A stretch of 64,000 nt of DNA, from positions 5,580,001 through 5,644,000 of the forward strand of contig OY970069.1 in the NCBI GenBank assembly GCA_963705325.1. The letters run 5' to 3'. The notes below the pieces were generated by a model. The model was given only the letters and a program-made list of their open reading frames with translations. It was not told where the DNA came from and ran no database searches. Below, one piece after another: positions 50,847-58,854 of this stretch. Each line of letters starts with the position of its first letter. The first letter of the stretch is position 1. The stretch comes from DATARH01 sp963705325. Its GTDB lineage: Bacteria; Pseudomonadota; Alphaproteobacteria; ATCC43930; CGMCC-115725. Position numbers and translations under genes: made by a program.

Positions 50847-51113
50847 GTCAATCCCGCAGCATCTAGTTAGAAAAAGGCATAAAGGTGTGACAGTTTTAAC
50901 TATTTAGATCAAATTTTTACCGCTTCCACCTGCACCGCCTGATCGAGGTTCTATTGGCGAACAATGGGCTGGAAACGAGAGCCTTCCCCCGGGATTATCG
51001 ACCCTCAAGCTTATGTTCGCCTGCCAGGGCGGCATCCACGCATGGAGCAACCGATTGATGATGAGGGCGCCGTCAGAGCCAGTTCGGCACACATTGGAGG
51101 CCTCTCTGATGCT

Positions 51114-52124
51114 TTGCGGGTTGGGCTGAAGCACCCGTTTGCTCGTGGCATAGTGGCCTTCATGGCGTGTTGGTTCTTGTCCGCGTGCGTGGAGGTCGAT
51201 GTAGCGCCCCGATCGGCGTTGACAATTTCGGTGCCGGAAACCGATCTCATCGGCCGCGCGGTGGTTTCTCCCGCCGAAGAGCGCATCCGCGTTCGCGGGG
51301 ACGGGCGCGAGATCCCCGCGATCGTTCTGCTCCCTGACGATTACGGCACCCGAGCGGACTACCCGCTTGTCCTAGCCATACACAATTTCGGCGGCGGGCC
51401 CCGGCGCATCGCGGGCATGATGGAGGCGGAGCGCCTGCGCAAGGCGGGCAATATTGTGATCGTGCCCCAGGCAGCGGGTGTTGCTCTGCTGGATTGGCAG
51501 GGTCAGGGAATCACGCTTGCTCTCGCTCGCAAGGGTGAAGACGGCCAGCCGGTCAACGACGTCGTTGGCTTGATTAAACTGCTCGACGTGGCACGAGGGC
51601 TCTACCGCATCGATACCCGCAACATAAATCTAGCCGGGTTCTCGCAAGGCGCGACGCTAGCGTTGGAACTGGCGCGGCAGTTGGAGCTGCGGCGCGCCGG
51701 AAGCATTCGCCGCGTCTTTGCGGTGGCCGGGAGTGTTGTTCGCGCCGACGAAAAGAGCCTGGGCTTCCCGCAAACCGACATTATCCACTACGAACCCGGC
51801 CGCAACACGCTGCAGCGCCTGGCCAACTGGCGGACGGGCGAGCCGCCCGAGACCGACTTCATCCCGGCGATCATCGCGGCCAAGGGGTGCGGTCTGCGCA
51901 AGCACACATCAGCCGACGGCGTCGACACCCAGATTTATGACTGCCGCGATGGCACCTCGGTGACTCGCATTTACGAGCAGTACGGCGAGCATGCCTGGCC
52001 CGGGCAGCCGTCCGAATACGATATCTGGCTGCTCGGCAGCGGTTCGATCTCTCGCCTCAAGTTCACCGATCTGATGATCCGGGCAATCGCCGCGCCCGGT
52101 GTTCAGCCCGTCGCCCTGAAATGA
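51114..52124 (+). CDS. Lipoprotein alpha/beta hydrolase, first gene of the TIR operon
   Basis: An alpha/beta hydrolase of the feruloyl-esterase/polyhydroxybutyrate-depolymerase type. The hydrophobic leader GIVAFMACWFLSAC ends in lipobox LSAC, so it should be an outer-surface or periplasmic lipoprotein. Oxyanion region AIHNFGGGPRRIAGMM, nucleophile elbow NLAGFSQGATLAL (Ser), and a late His in GEHAWPGQPS complete the triad with an Asp between. Start is set at TTG 51114 (GGAGG 13 bases before); the frame is open back to 50964. Its stop overlaps the TIR gene start by four bases, which ties the two functionally. Confidence 0.7.
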   Translation: MRVGLKHPFARGIVAFMACWFLSACVEVDVAPRSALTISVPETDLIGRAVVSPAEERIRVRGDGREIPAIVLLPDDYGTRADYPLVLAIHNFGGGPRRIAGMMEAERLRKAGNIVIVPQAAGVALLDWQGQGITLALARKGEDGQPVNDVVGLIKLLDVARGLYRIDTRNINLAGFSQGATLALELARQLELRRAGSIRRVFAVAGSVVRADEKSLGFPQTDIIHYEPGRNTLQRLANWRTGEPPETDFIPAIIAAKGCGLRKHTSADGVDTQIYDCRDGTSVTRIYEQYGEHAWPGQPSEYDIWLLGSGSISRLKFTDLMIRAIAAPGVQPVALK

Positions 52125-54133
52125 GTCCCGAGCCGACTATCGACGCTTCCACGGCCCCGGCGCCACGCCAAGGCGCGGCGATCTTCGAAAGCTATGGCTG
52201 GGCGGACGCAGGCGACATCGCGCAGCAACTCAAGACCTCGCTGGAAGCGGCCGGGTACGAGGTCTGGATCGACCGCGAGCATCTGCGCCCCGACGACGAG
52301 CATTTCTGGCTGGCGCTCGAAGCGGCGCTCAACCACTGCTCGCTGGTTGTCGCGCTGCTCAGTCCGCACTCGGTGCGGCTCGACGGAGAGCGCGGTACCC
52401 CGCACGGCGCTAGCGTGTGCCACTACGAGCTGATGCTCGCGGTGCGCAAGGACAAGCCGGTGTTGCCAGTCGTCGTCATCGATTGCGATACGCCGCTGGC
52501 GATCATTCGCTACGAGCCGTTTCGCTTCACCGACTGGCGCGCTTCGCCCGGCGCGTACCGCGAGGGTGTCACTGAAATCCTTCGCGCGCTCGAGCAAATT
52601 CGCTCCGGCGACAAGCGCTACGTCATCTATGTCGACAAGCTGGCGCCCTATGATTTCTTCGCCGAGCTGAAGACCGGCGCCGGCACCTTCACCGGGCGGG
52701 AGTGGGTGCTGGCGCGGATCGAGGAGTGGCTCCCCGGCAATCGCCGGTGTTTTCTGATCGAGGCCGAGTCGGGCAGCGGCAAGACCGCGCTCATCGCCGA
52801 GATGGTTCGTCGCAACGATGGTGGGCGAGTGCTTGCCTATCACTTCTGCAACGCGTTGAAGCCGGACACAGTCAATCCCCGGCTCTTCGTGCGCTTCATC
52901 GCGGCGCTGTTGTGCGGGACGGTTTCCGCCTACGCCGAGCGCCTGCGGCGCAGCGAGGAACTGGTTGGCGCGCTCAAGAGCAACGACCCCACGACGATGC
53001 TCTCGCAGGGCGTGCTCGCCGCGCTGCACAGCATCCCCATGGACGGAACGCGCTACATCCTCGTTGACGCGCTCGACGAGGCGGTCGGTGGGCCCGAGAC
53101 TGGCAATCAAATCACAATCCCGCAGCTGCTGGCACAGGCCAGCGAGGACTTTCCGCCCTGGCTCAAGCTGATTGCGACAACGCGCCGTGACGGCCGGGTG
53201 CTGCCGCTGTTCCAGGACGCCGAGCGGTGTTTCCTGGGAGAGGCGGTCGTGGCGCAGCGCGCGGACGTACTCAACTATGTCGAACAGCGCTTTGCCGAGC
53301 TCAGTCTCGGTAGCATCCTCGGATTGCCGGAGGCCGATCGAGGCCAGGCGGTGGCGACGATCGCGGAGCGCGCCGCGGGTAATTTTCAATATGCCGACAC
53401 GGTGCTCAACGAGCTGCGCAACGGCGAGTGCGAGCTGGGCGAGCTCGATCATTTGCCCGCCGAGCTCGGCAACCTCTATTACCGCTTCGCCGACCGGCGG
53501 TTTCCCGATATCGCGAGTTTTCGTGCGCCGCGGGCCATCCTGAGTGTGCTGCTCGCAGCCCGCGAACCGTTGACCCGCGCCCAGCTCGAGACGGTCACGG
53601 GGCTCGATACCGAGCAGATAAACCCCGTTCTCGACACGCTCAGCTGCTTTCTGACCTGGGATACGGGAGCTGGCGCCGACCAGGTCTATCGTGCGGCGCA
53701 CAAATCCATCAATGACTGGCTGCAGGCGCCGCCGACGGAGTTCGATCGCTTCAAGATCGATCTGAAGCCCGGCAGCGAGGCTCTGCTCGCCCATTGTCGG
53801 GGATGGAAGCTCCATCGCGAGCCTTACGCGCTCACGCATCTCGTCGCACATCTGTTGGAGACGAACGATGCAGCCGGAGCGCTCGCCGCCATTCGCGATG
53901 GGTTGTTCGTCGTGCGTCACCTGCTACTCGATCCGCTCCTCGACGTCGACGACAGCCGCGCCGTGACCGCCGCGCTGATAGCGCTGCAGGACAAGGGCGC
54001 CGTCGTATCACTGGCCCGTACCGACAATGTCTGGCAGCGCGACGGCGTCGCCGCGGCGCTCGCGGCCGCGCCGCCGAGCGCCGACACGTTTGTCGATGAA
54101 GTGGTCAACGCCTTGCTGCGGATCGCAGGATAG
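52121..54133 (+). CDS. TIR-STAND NTPase, putative defence or signalling protein
   Basis: A 670-aa protein. Residues 17-150 are a TIR-type domain (AIFESYGWADAGDIAQQLK, AAGYEVWIDREHLRPDD, LVVALLSPHS, then SVCHYELMLAVRKDKPVLPV). Glu103 in CHYE matches the catalytic Glu of NAD-cleaving TIRs. Residues 185-470 are a STAND/NACHT-like ATPase: P-loop EAESGSGKTAL (216-224 region, first Gly replaced by Ala), Walker B YILVDALDEA (Asp316, Asp319, Glu320), and sensor LIATTRRDGR. A winged-helix-like segment (REPLTRAQLETVTGLDTEQI) and a short helical end follow. No sensor repeats are in the chain itself; the next gene may supply them. Confidence 0.85.
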   Translation: MSPEPTIDASTAPAPRQGAAIFESYGWADAGDIAQQLKTSLEAAGYEVWIDREHLRPDDEHFWLALEAALNHCSLVVALLSPHSVRLDGERGTPHGASVCHYELMLAVRKDKPVLPVVVIDCDTPLAIIRYEPFRFTDWRASPGAYREGVTEILRALEQIRSGDKRYVIYVDKLAPYDFFAELKTGAGTFTGREWVLARIEEWLPGNRRCFLIEAESGSGKTALIAEMVRRNDGGRVLAYHFCNALKPDTVNPRLFVRFIAALLCGTVSAYAERLRRSEELVGALKSNDPTTMLSQGVLAALHSIPMDGTRYILVDALDEAVGGPETGNQITIPQLLAQASEDFPPWLKLIATTRRDGRVLPLFQDAERCFLGEAVVAQRADVLNYVEQRFAELSLGSILGLPEADRGQAVATIAERAAGNFQYADTVLNELRNGECELGELDHLPAELGNLYYRFADRRFPDIASFRAPRAILSVLLAAREPLTRAQLETVTGLDTEQINPVLDTLSCFLTWDTGAGADQVYRAAHKSINDWLQAPPTEFDRFKIDLKPGSEALLAHCRGWKLHREPYALTHLVAHLLETNDAAGALAAIRDGLFVVRHLLLDPLLDVDDSRAVTAALIALQDKGAVVSLARTDNVWQRDGVAAALAAAPPSADTFVDEVVNALLRIAG

Positions 54134-54135
54134 AA

Positions 54136-55533
54136 ATGGGGTCAGCATCCTCCGCGGGGGTCTTCAACGCCCGCTACATCGCCATCCGAACCGCCGAGGC
54201 GCGTGGCCTCACCGAGCGTTTGTTGCAGGCGACGCGCGACCGGGAACCCGCGGTGCGCCGGCTGCTGGTGCCGATCCTATACCGCGCTTGGCACCGCGAT
54301 CACGAGAAGGGCTGGCGGCTGCTGTCGCGGATCGGCGACGAGGTCGTTCGCTTTCCCGGCGTACCGCATGGACCGGCGGTCGAGATCTTCGTTGAAGTCT
54401 CCCTGGCGATCGTTAATCAATGCCGGGGCGAGCGTGACCAGCTCGACCGCCTGGCGGCGATCTGGCGGAATCAGATCGAGCGGATCTTCGCAACGCCGCT
54501 CGCCAGAGCTTTCGGGCAGCGATGGGTGCTCAAATTGCTGGCTCGCCCGTTCAAATGGGTGCTGGAGCGGCAGCCCGCTTACCAGCCGTTCAACTTCCGG
54601 GAATTCGAGGTAACTGCCAGCCGCCCGGCGGCGTTTCGCGAGGCTTGGCGAGCCGTGCTTACCAGTCTTGAGCGCCCCGAAACTGGGGTCGGCCCAATCA
54701 CCGAGATCCTCGGCGGCAAAGATATCCCCTTCGACCTCCACCTGATGCTGTTGTGTGAGCGCGCACTTATCTATCACGGCGTCAAGGTCGACCCCGGGGG
54801 CACCTTCGAGCAGCTCTGCCGGGTGTTCGAAAGCGGCTGTCCGTGGTTTCGGCAATCCGTATTGTACGTTTTATTTCATCAGCTCAGCAGCCTGCCGGCG
54901 GTCGACGACGCGTGGCTCAGCCGCTACGTTGCGATGGGTGAGGAATTCTTCGCCTCTGGCAGTTGGCAGATGCGCAGCTCGGTTGCCGAATATAAATTCA
55001 GCGACCATTTCGCCTGGCCTGAGTTGGTTGTCGACCGCTGGGCACCGAGTACGGCGCCGCGGCTCATTCCGTCCCTGATGCAGCAAGCACTGGCTGCTGG
55101 AGACGCCAATCAGATCGACGGATTGTTCAAGTCGATCGACATTATCGCTTTTACCCATCGGCGTTCCCCACTGGCGCTCAGCATCCTTGACCGCACCCTT
55201 GCGATCGGTGGCAAGGCGCTCGAAGAGCGCGTGCTGTCGAGCCTCGCGACCGTGCGCCTGCAAGATCAGGTTCTGGTGGATGCTTTCATCGACGAGCATC
55301 GCGACCTGTCGCGGTTGCGCCCGCGGCTTGCAACCGCCGCGCCAGCAATTCTCGAAGAGGACATGCCGACGCTTATTGATGGACTGATCGTGCAGCTAAT
55401 TCTCAATTCCGATTATTTCCGAGGGAAGGTTTGCGATGCGTTTCGGCGCGCATCTGAAGCGAACAGCGCGATGGATCTTCTCACGCAACTGATCGAGTGG
55501 TTGCGTGACGAGCTTCGGCAGCTGGACGCCTAA
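54136..55533 (+). CDS. Helical repeat-like protein coupled to the TIR-STAND gene
   Basis: A 465-aa, almost all-helical protein beginning two bases after the TIR-STAND stop. Helix pairs such as LLQATRDREPAVRRLLVPILYRAW and LLSRIGDEVVRF look HEAT-like; later parts are less regular (FREAWRAVLTSLERPETGVG, LIPSLMQQALAAGDANQIDG). STAND proteins normally end in such repeats that sense the trigger, so this may be the split-off sensor half, in another frame from its partner. Whether the split is natural or a frameshift is open. No family name recognised. Confidence 0.65.
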   Translation: MGSASSAGVFNARYIAIRTAEARGLTERLLQATRDREPAVRRLLVPILYRAWHRDHEKGWRLLSRIGDEVVRFPGVPHGPAVEIFVEVSLAIVNQCRGERDQLDRLAAIWRNQIERIFATPLARAFGQRWVLKLLARPFKWVLERQPAYQPFNFREFEVTASRPAAFREAWRAVLTSLERPETGVGPITEILGGKDIPFDLHLMLLCERALIYHGVKVDPGGTFEQLCRVFESGCPWFRQSVLYVLFHQLSSLPAVDDAWLSRYVAMGEEFFASGSWQMRSSVAEYKFSDHFAWPELVVDRWAPSTAPRLIPSLMQQALAAGDANQIDGLFKSIDIIAFTHRRSPLALSILDRTLAIGGKALEERVLSSLATVRLQDQVLVDAFIDEHRDLSRLRPRLATAAPAILEEDMPTLIDGLIVQLILNSDYFRGKVCDAFRRASEANSAMDLLTQLIEWLRDELRQLDA

Positions 55534-55755
55534 AGCTACAACCGCAATTGATCACCGGCATTACTCACCGAGTGTCGCTCGCTGGCCCGTCGGTGGTTCG
55601 GCGTCGATAGCCAAGGCGTTTAGGCATGGATCGACCATTTCCGCCGGCCCCGGGGCGGCGGCGGCGTATGACTTGCAGGGCGGACCAGGAGCGGCCGGGG
55701 GTGGCTGGCTGCAGTTGATCCAGTTACCGGGGCCACGAGCGCGAGGAAACACAGG

Positions 55756-56568
55756 ATGCACATCAAGATCGGCTACGAGCTCGTCTACGATTGCCCGCAG
55801 CCGACACCGATGGTGCTGATGCTGACCGTGCACCACACGCGGGCGGCGGATTTGGTGGCGCCGGACCGGCTCGTCACCGACCCGCCGCTGCCGGTGCACG
55901 CCTATCACGACGGCTTTGGCAATTGGTGCAGCCGGATCGTCGCGCCAGAAGGGCGCACCCGGCTGTCCGCCGAAGGAATGATCAAAGACACCGGCGAGCC
56001 CGATCCGGTAGCGCTAGACGCGGTCCAGCACACGATCCCGGATCTGCCCGACGACACCCTGGTGTTCCTCCTCGGCAGCCGGTATTGCGAGACCGAGCGG
56101 CTGGCCGACATTGCCTGGTCGCTGTTCGGCAAGACGCCGCTCGGCTGGGGCCGCGTCCAGGCGATCTGCGACTTCGTTCACGAGCACATCGCTTTCGGCT
56201 ATGAGCACGCACGCAACAGCCGGACCGCGTGGGAGGCCTGGTGCGAGCACGCCGGCGTGTGCCGCGATTTCGCGCATCTGGCCGTGACGTTCTGCCGCTG
56301 CATGAACATTCCCGCGCGCTACTGTACCGGCTACCTCGGCGATATCGGGGTGCCGGCCGATCCCGCGCCGATGGATTTCTCGGCCTGGTTCGAGGCCTAT
56401 CTGGGCGGTGCCTGGCATGTTTTCGACGCCCGCCACAATGCGCCGCGCATCGGCCGGGTGCTGATCGCCCGCGGCCGCGACGCCGCGGACGTCGCCATCA
56501 GCACGACCTTCGGTCCCAACACGCTGGCAGAATTCAAGGTAGTGATGGAGGAGGTCGTGGCGACTTAG
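55756..56568 (+). CDS. Transglutaminase-like cysteine protease family protein
   Basis: A 270-aa protein with the N-terminal beta domain (MHIKIGYELVYDCPQPTPMV) and the transglutaminase core: Cys in HAGVCRDFAHLAVTFCR, His in AWHVFDARHN and Asp of the same strand. The segment FVHEHIAFGYEHARNSRTAWEAW leads to the active Cys as usual. Such stand-alone bacterial proteins probably act as proteases or amide hydrolases. The gene follows the TIR cluster after 222 bases and is high in GC, so probably resident. Confidence 0.88.
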   Translation: MHIKIGYELVYDCPQPTPMVLMLTVHHTRAADLVAPDRLVTDPPLPVHAYHDGFGNWCSRIVAPEGRTRLSAEGMIKDTGEPDPVALDAVQHTIPDLPDDTLVFLLGSRYCETERLADIAWSLFGKTPLGWGRVQAICDFVHEHIAFGYEHARNSRTAWEAWCEHAGVCRDFAHLAVTFCRCMNIPARYCTGYLGDIGVPADPAPMDFSAWFEAYLGGAWHVFDARHNAPRIGRVLIARGRDAADVAISTTFGPNTLAEFKVVMEEVVAT

Positions 56569-56631
56569 CGCCGCGTTGCCATGAACGGCACGCCGGAAAT
56601 GGCCCGGGTTTGAAGGGTTAGAGCAGCTCTG

Positions 56632-56770
56632 CAGGTTTCCTTTTTTAAAGGAAATCGCGAGAGTTGTTACGGCGATTTCAATCGAATAACGATGTAAAAA
56701 TAGAAATTGGTCAATTGAAATATTTTATAAATTGGAGAGTTGTTCTGGCTCGAAAAATAAACGCGGATTG
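56632..56770. promoter_or_regulatory. AT-rich segment with nested inverted repeats
   Basis: The gene-free stretch 56569-56928 contains a sharply AT-rich core. It has TTTCCTTT/AAAGGAAA with a three-base centre, and its right arm overlaps GAAATCGC, which pairs with GCGATTTC 13 bases further on. Downstream the sequence runs through TTGAAATATTTTATAAATTGG. The alternatives of pairing suggest a switchable RNA or a protein-binding promoter region for the small genes that follow. Confidence 0.4.
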
Positions 56771-56928
56771 TAAGCATTAGATTCATCCCCATCTAAAGCG
56801 AAGCGGCATGCCGACACCAGCCGGTGCGGGTGAGAGTCCGTCAAATCCGATTTTGTTTCGGGACCGCCAGGACGGGAAGGTCGGGTGCCGATGATGTTGA
56901 CACGAGCTCCATACCAAGCCGCGATGCC

Positions 56929-57375
56929 ATGACGTTGCGCCGGGCCTTCCGCCCGTTGCGGCCCGACCTCGATGAATTTCTATTCGCGACCGTGGGGGAT
57001 GAGATCGATGGCGTTCCGCTGAGCGTGATCTCAATGCTTACCCGCCTCGGCTTGGATCCATGGGAGGAGGCGGGTCGGCTGTCATCGCTGAACAAGCCTG
57101 ATGCAATCGAGCAATTGGCCCGGCTGGTCGCGGAGCTGCCGAGTCTCCCGCGCCCATTGAGAGAGGCGAGTGAGATCGCCGAAGGGCTAGTCCCTTTGCT
57201 TCCGGAGCGCGACCCCGGCGCCAAGTCGGCCCAGCAAGTCGAAAGTCGGCCCCGTTTTTGTAGACAGATCCTGACGCTGCTGAAGCGATCTCACCTCTGG
57301 GTCGCCTGTATTGTCGTGGCCGCCGCGGCGCTGGCTAGCGCGCTCATGCATGGCGGGCTCCCGTTCGGTACCTGA
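56929..57375 (+). CDS. Hypothetical protein with C-terminal membrane helix
   Basis: A 148-aa protein: a soluble helical domain (LRPDLDEFLFATVGDEIDG, PLSVISMLTRLGLDPWEEAGRLS, AIEQLARLVAELPSLP) and one C-terminal membrane helix LWVACIVVAAAALASALMH. The first domain resembles small conserved proteins I have seen in alphaproteobacteria, without known role. ATG 56929 is chosen because the conserved text starts there. Confidence 0.65.
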   Translation: MTLRRAFRPLRPDLDEFLFATVGDEIDGVPLSVISMLTRLGLDPWEEAGRLSSLNKPDAIEQLARLVAELPSLPRPLREASEIAEGLVPLLPERDPGAKSAQQVESRPRFCRQILTLLKRSHLWVACIVVAAAALASALMHGGLPFGT

Positions 57376-57428
57376 AGCCTGTAAGCGATCAACCGCGTTT
57401 CAGTGAACGCATAATTCAGGAGGCACGA

Positions 57429-57677
57429 GTGTCAGTTCGTCTAAAAATCGAAGACAGCCGCGATGGGCTCGTAGCGACCATTTCGCAACGTGACGACGCC
57501 GGGAAGAGGGTCGGTCGCCCCATGGTCTCACGCGTCGCCACCAAGGATGAGGCGAAGCAACAGGCGAAAACCCTAGCGCGCTCGCTGGGGTTGAAAGTCT
57601 ACGGCATCGTCGACAGAACCGACACGAGAGAAGAGGTCCGCCCTTGGCTTGTGCCCGGCGTCGGCACGTCTCTTTGA
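57429..57677 (+). CDS. 82-aa hypothetical protein
   Basis: Starts GTG 57429 behind CAGGAGG. A small alpha/beta protein (VRLKIEDSRDGLVATISQRD, RVATKDEAKQQAKTLARSLG, LKVYGIVDRTD). The pattern of a short beta hairpin followed by a Lys-rich helix recalls DUF2188-type or AP2-like mini domains, but no family is certain. Follows the previous gene by 53 bases. Confidence 0.6.
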   Translation: MSVRLKIEDSRDGLVATISQRDDAGKRVGRPMVSRVATKDEAKQQAKTLARSLGLKVYGIVDRTDTREEVRPWLVPGVGTSL

Positions 57678-57990
57678 GACGCCGAAGCGCACCTCAAGGC
57701 CCAAAACCTCGCATATCCCGCGAGATCGGCGCGGAGGAACAGGGCAAGACGTTTGATCGCGTGCTTCGCAAGGTAGCCGACGGCCCGCGCGAGCCGAAAT
57801 CATCGCGAGCGACCAAGATACCGTGAACTGGCTAGCGCGGCTGGTGCCGGTCTTAGACCGCTATTATGTCGCTTGAGCGTTCAATCTTCTCGCCTTTGGA
57901 TTTCTGTTCTCGAAATCATTGGTACTTGGCGCGGTCATGGTGGTCACATGGATCTGCGCCAACTACATGGTGCACTGTCCACAGCCCCGT
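57678..57990 (+). other. Gap with two short overlapping frames, one interrupted
   Basis: This spacer holds a coding-like frame ending ..EEQGKTFDRVLRKVADGPRE.. at TGA 57826. That stop overlaps a GTG at 57823 which opens MNWLARLVPVLDRYYVA, meets TGA at 57874-57876, and continues in frame as AFNLLAFGFLFSKSLVLGAV and VVTWICANYMV, a membrane-helix text. It may be a small membrane gene broken by one stop. Nothing here is certain. Confidence 0.3.
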
Positions 57991-58266
57991 TTAACGGCTC
58001 GAAACCTGGCAGATGTCATGACCGTTCTCGGTAAGGCGAATGCGGTCCGAGACGCGCTTCGCCCACCCTTGCTCGATGATCTTCTGCATAGCCGGCTCGT
58101 AGTCGGCCTCCTTCCAGCCTCCTGTCTTCAGAAAGCGCTCTTTGAGCCGGGTTTCGGGTGTAAGGCCATTTGCGCCCAGACCCATTCCGTGAGGATGGGG
58201 CGCCGTCAAGAGAAACAGGATCTCACCGACACCGCCCTCGGCGGACGGCGCTGCCCCTTCAGTCAT
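57991..58266 (-). CDS. Small winged-helix-like hypothetical protein
   Basis: A 91-aa protein starting ATG 58266 with GAGGGG upstream. The second half, ERFLKTGGWKEADYEPAMQK then IIEQGWAKRVSDRIRLTENG, looks like a winged-helix fragment: a helix, a recognition-like helix and a beta wing. It could be a small regulator. The upstream extension of this frame overlaps a better-supported 33-aa ORF and is rejected. Confidence 0.45.
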   Translation of the reverse strand: MTEGAAPSAEGGVGEILFLLTAPHPHGMGLGANGLTPETRLKERFLKTGGWKEADYEPAMQKIIEQGWAKRVSDRIRLTENGHDICQVSSR

Positions 58267-58298
58267 CGCTGTCACCCCTCGCCGGCACCCATACAGGC

Positions 58299-58400
58299 TT
58301 AACGGTTGGCGCGAGCCCGCCTGCCGCGCTCCTTTGCGGCGCGTTTGGCCTTGCGTTTGTTGGCTAGGATTTTTGACTTCGACTTGATCAGCCGGGCCAT
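58299..58400 (-). CDS. 33-aa highly basic peptide
   Basis: ATG 58400 with GGAG six bases before. The peptide opens MARLIKSKSKILANKRKAKR and ends AAKERGRRARANR: 15 of 33 residues are Lys or Arg. Such tails bind nucleic acid or ribosomes. The next gene on the strand starts 32 bases later, so they may form a two-gene unit. Too short for confident homology. Confidence 0.45.
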   Translation of the reverse strand: MARLIKSKSKILANKRKAKRAAKERGRRARANR

Positions 58401-58854
58401 CCGTTGCTCCGATATTGAGTATGGCGACGACAACCCGGGAGGTGGCGGTCTCCTCCACGGATAGCTTCTCTCAGTGACGATATACCGCTGCCCCTCGGTC
58501 TACCAGAGGCTCGGCCCAAATAGGTCTGGCACCGGGCGGATCGGCTGCGGGCAAGTACTGCGAGCATCGCACAAATTAGGTCGTCGCCGCGCTGCGGGCG
58601 CTTTAGGCCTCGCGCCCTCCCACCAATTCGAGCATTCGCGGGATTGTTGAATAACATTCAACACGATAACGCACCGCTCCATCCTCGAATCCTGGCAGCC
58701 TAAGCCCCGTATCTCAATGCGGGATACATCGGCTTTATTGGTGGGATCCGACCGGGGAAACGCAGGAAAAAATTACCGCTAAGCCTCTCGTAACAAGGCC
58801 CCATGTCACCTTCCGACCAACTTGCGATGTGCCGCCCATTTGGAGGGGATTGAG
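58401..58854. other. Gene-free spacer
   Basis: About 450 bases between the basic peptide gene (minus) and the 624-aa protein gene (plus). I find no coding-like frame and no RNA gene. The only structured element is the perfect dyad at 58646-58662. GGAGGGGA at 58842-58849 is the ribosome site of the following gene. Confidence 0.5.
58646..58662. promoter_or_regulatory. Perfect dyad GTTGAAT-AAC-ATTCAAC
   Basis: Seven-base arms around a three-base centre, in a locally AT-rich setting between two divergent genes. The size and symmetry fit a helix-turn-helix dimer site controlling either side. No second copy was noticed. Confidence 0.4.

Noticed and set aside
52103..53920. Open frame of 605 codons on the minus strand opposite the TIR-STAND gene
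   Set aside because: High-GC antisense frames stay open by codon bias; its text is rich in Arg/His/Gln with no motif, whereas the plus strand shows clear TIR and P-loop motifs.
55534..55755. Coding gene between the helical protein and the transglutaminase
   Set aside because: The available frames have no ribosome site and no coding-like composition.
49640..58854. Attachment-site repeat of the tRNA-Gly 3' end
   Set aside because: Read through the downstream region for a copy of GGGTTCGAATCCCTTCGCC and found none, so no att site is claimed.
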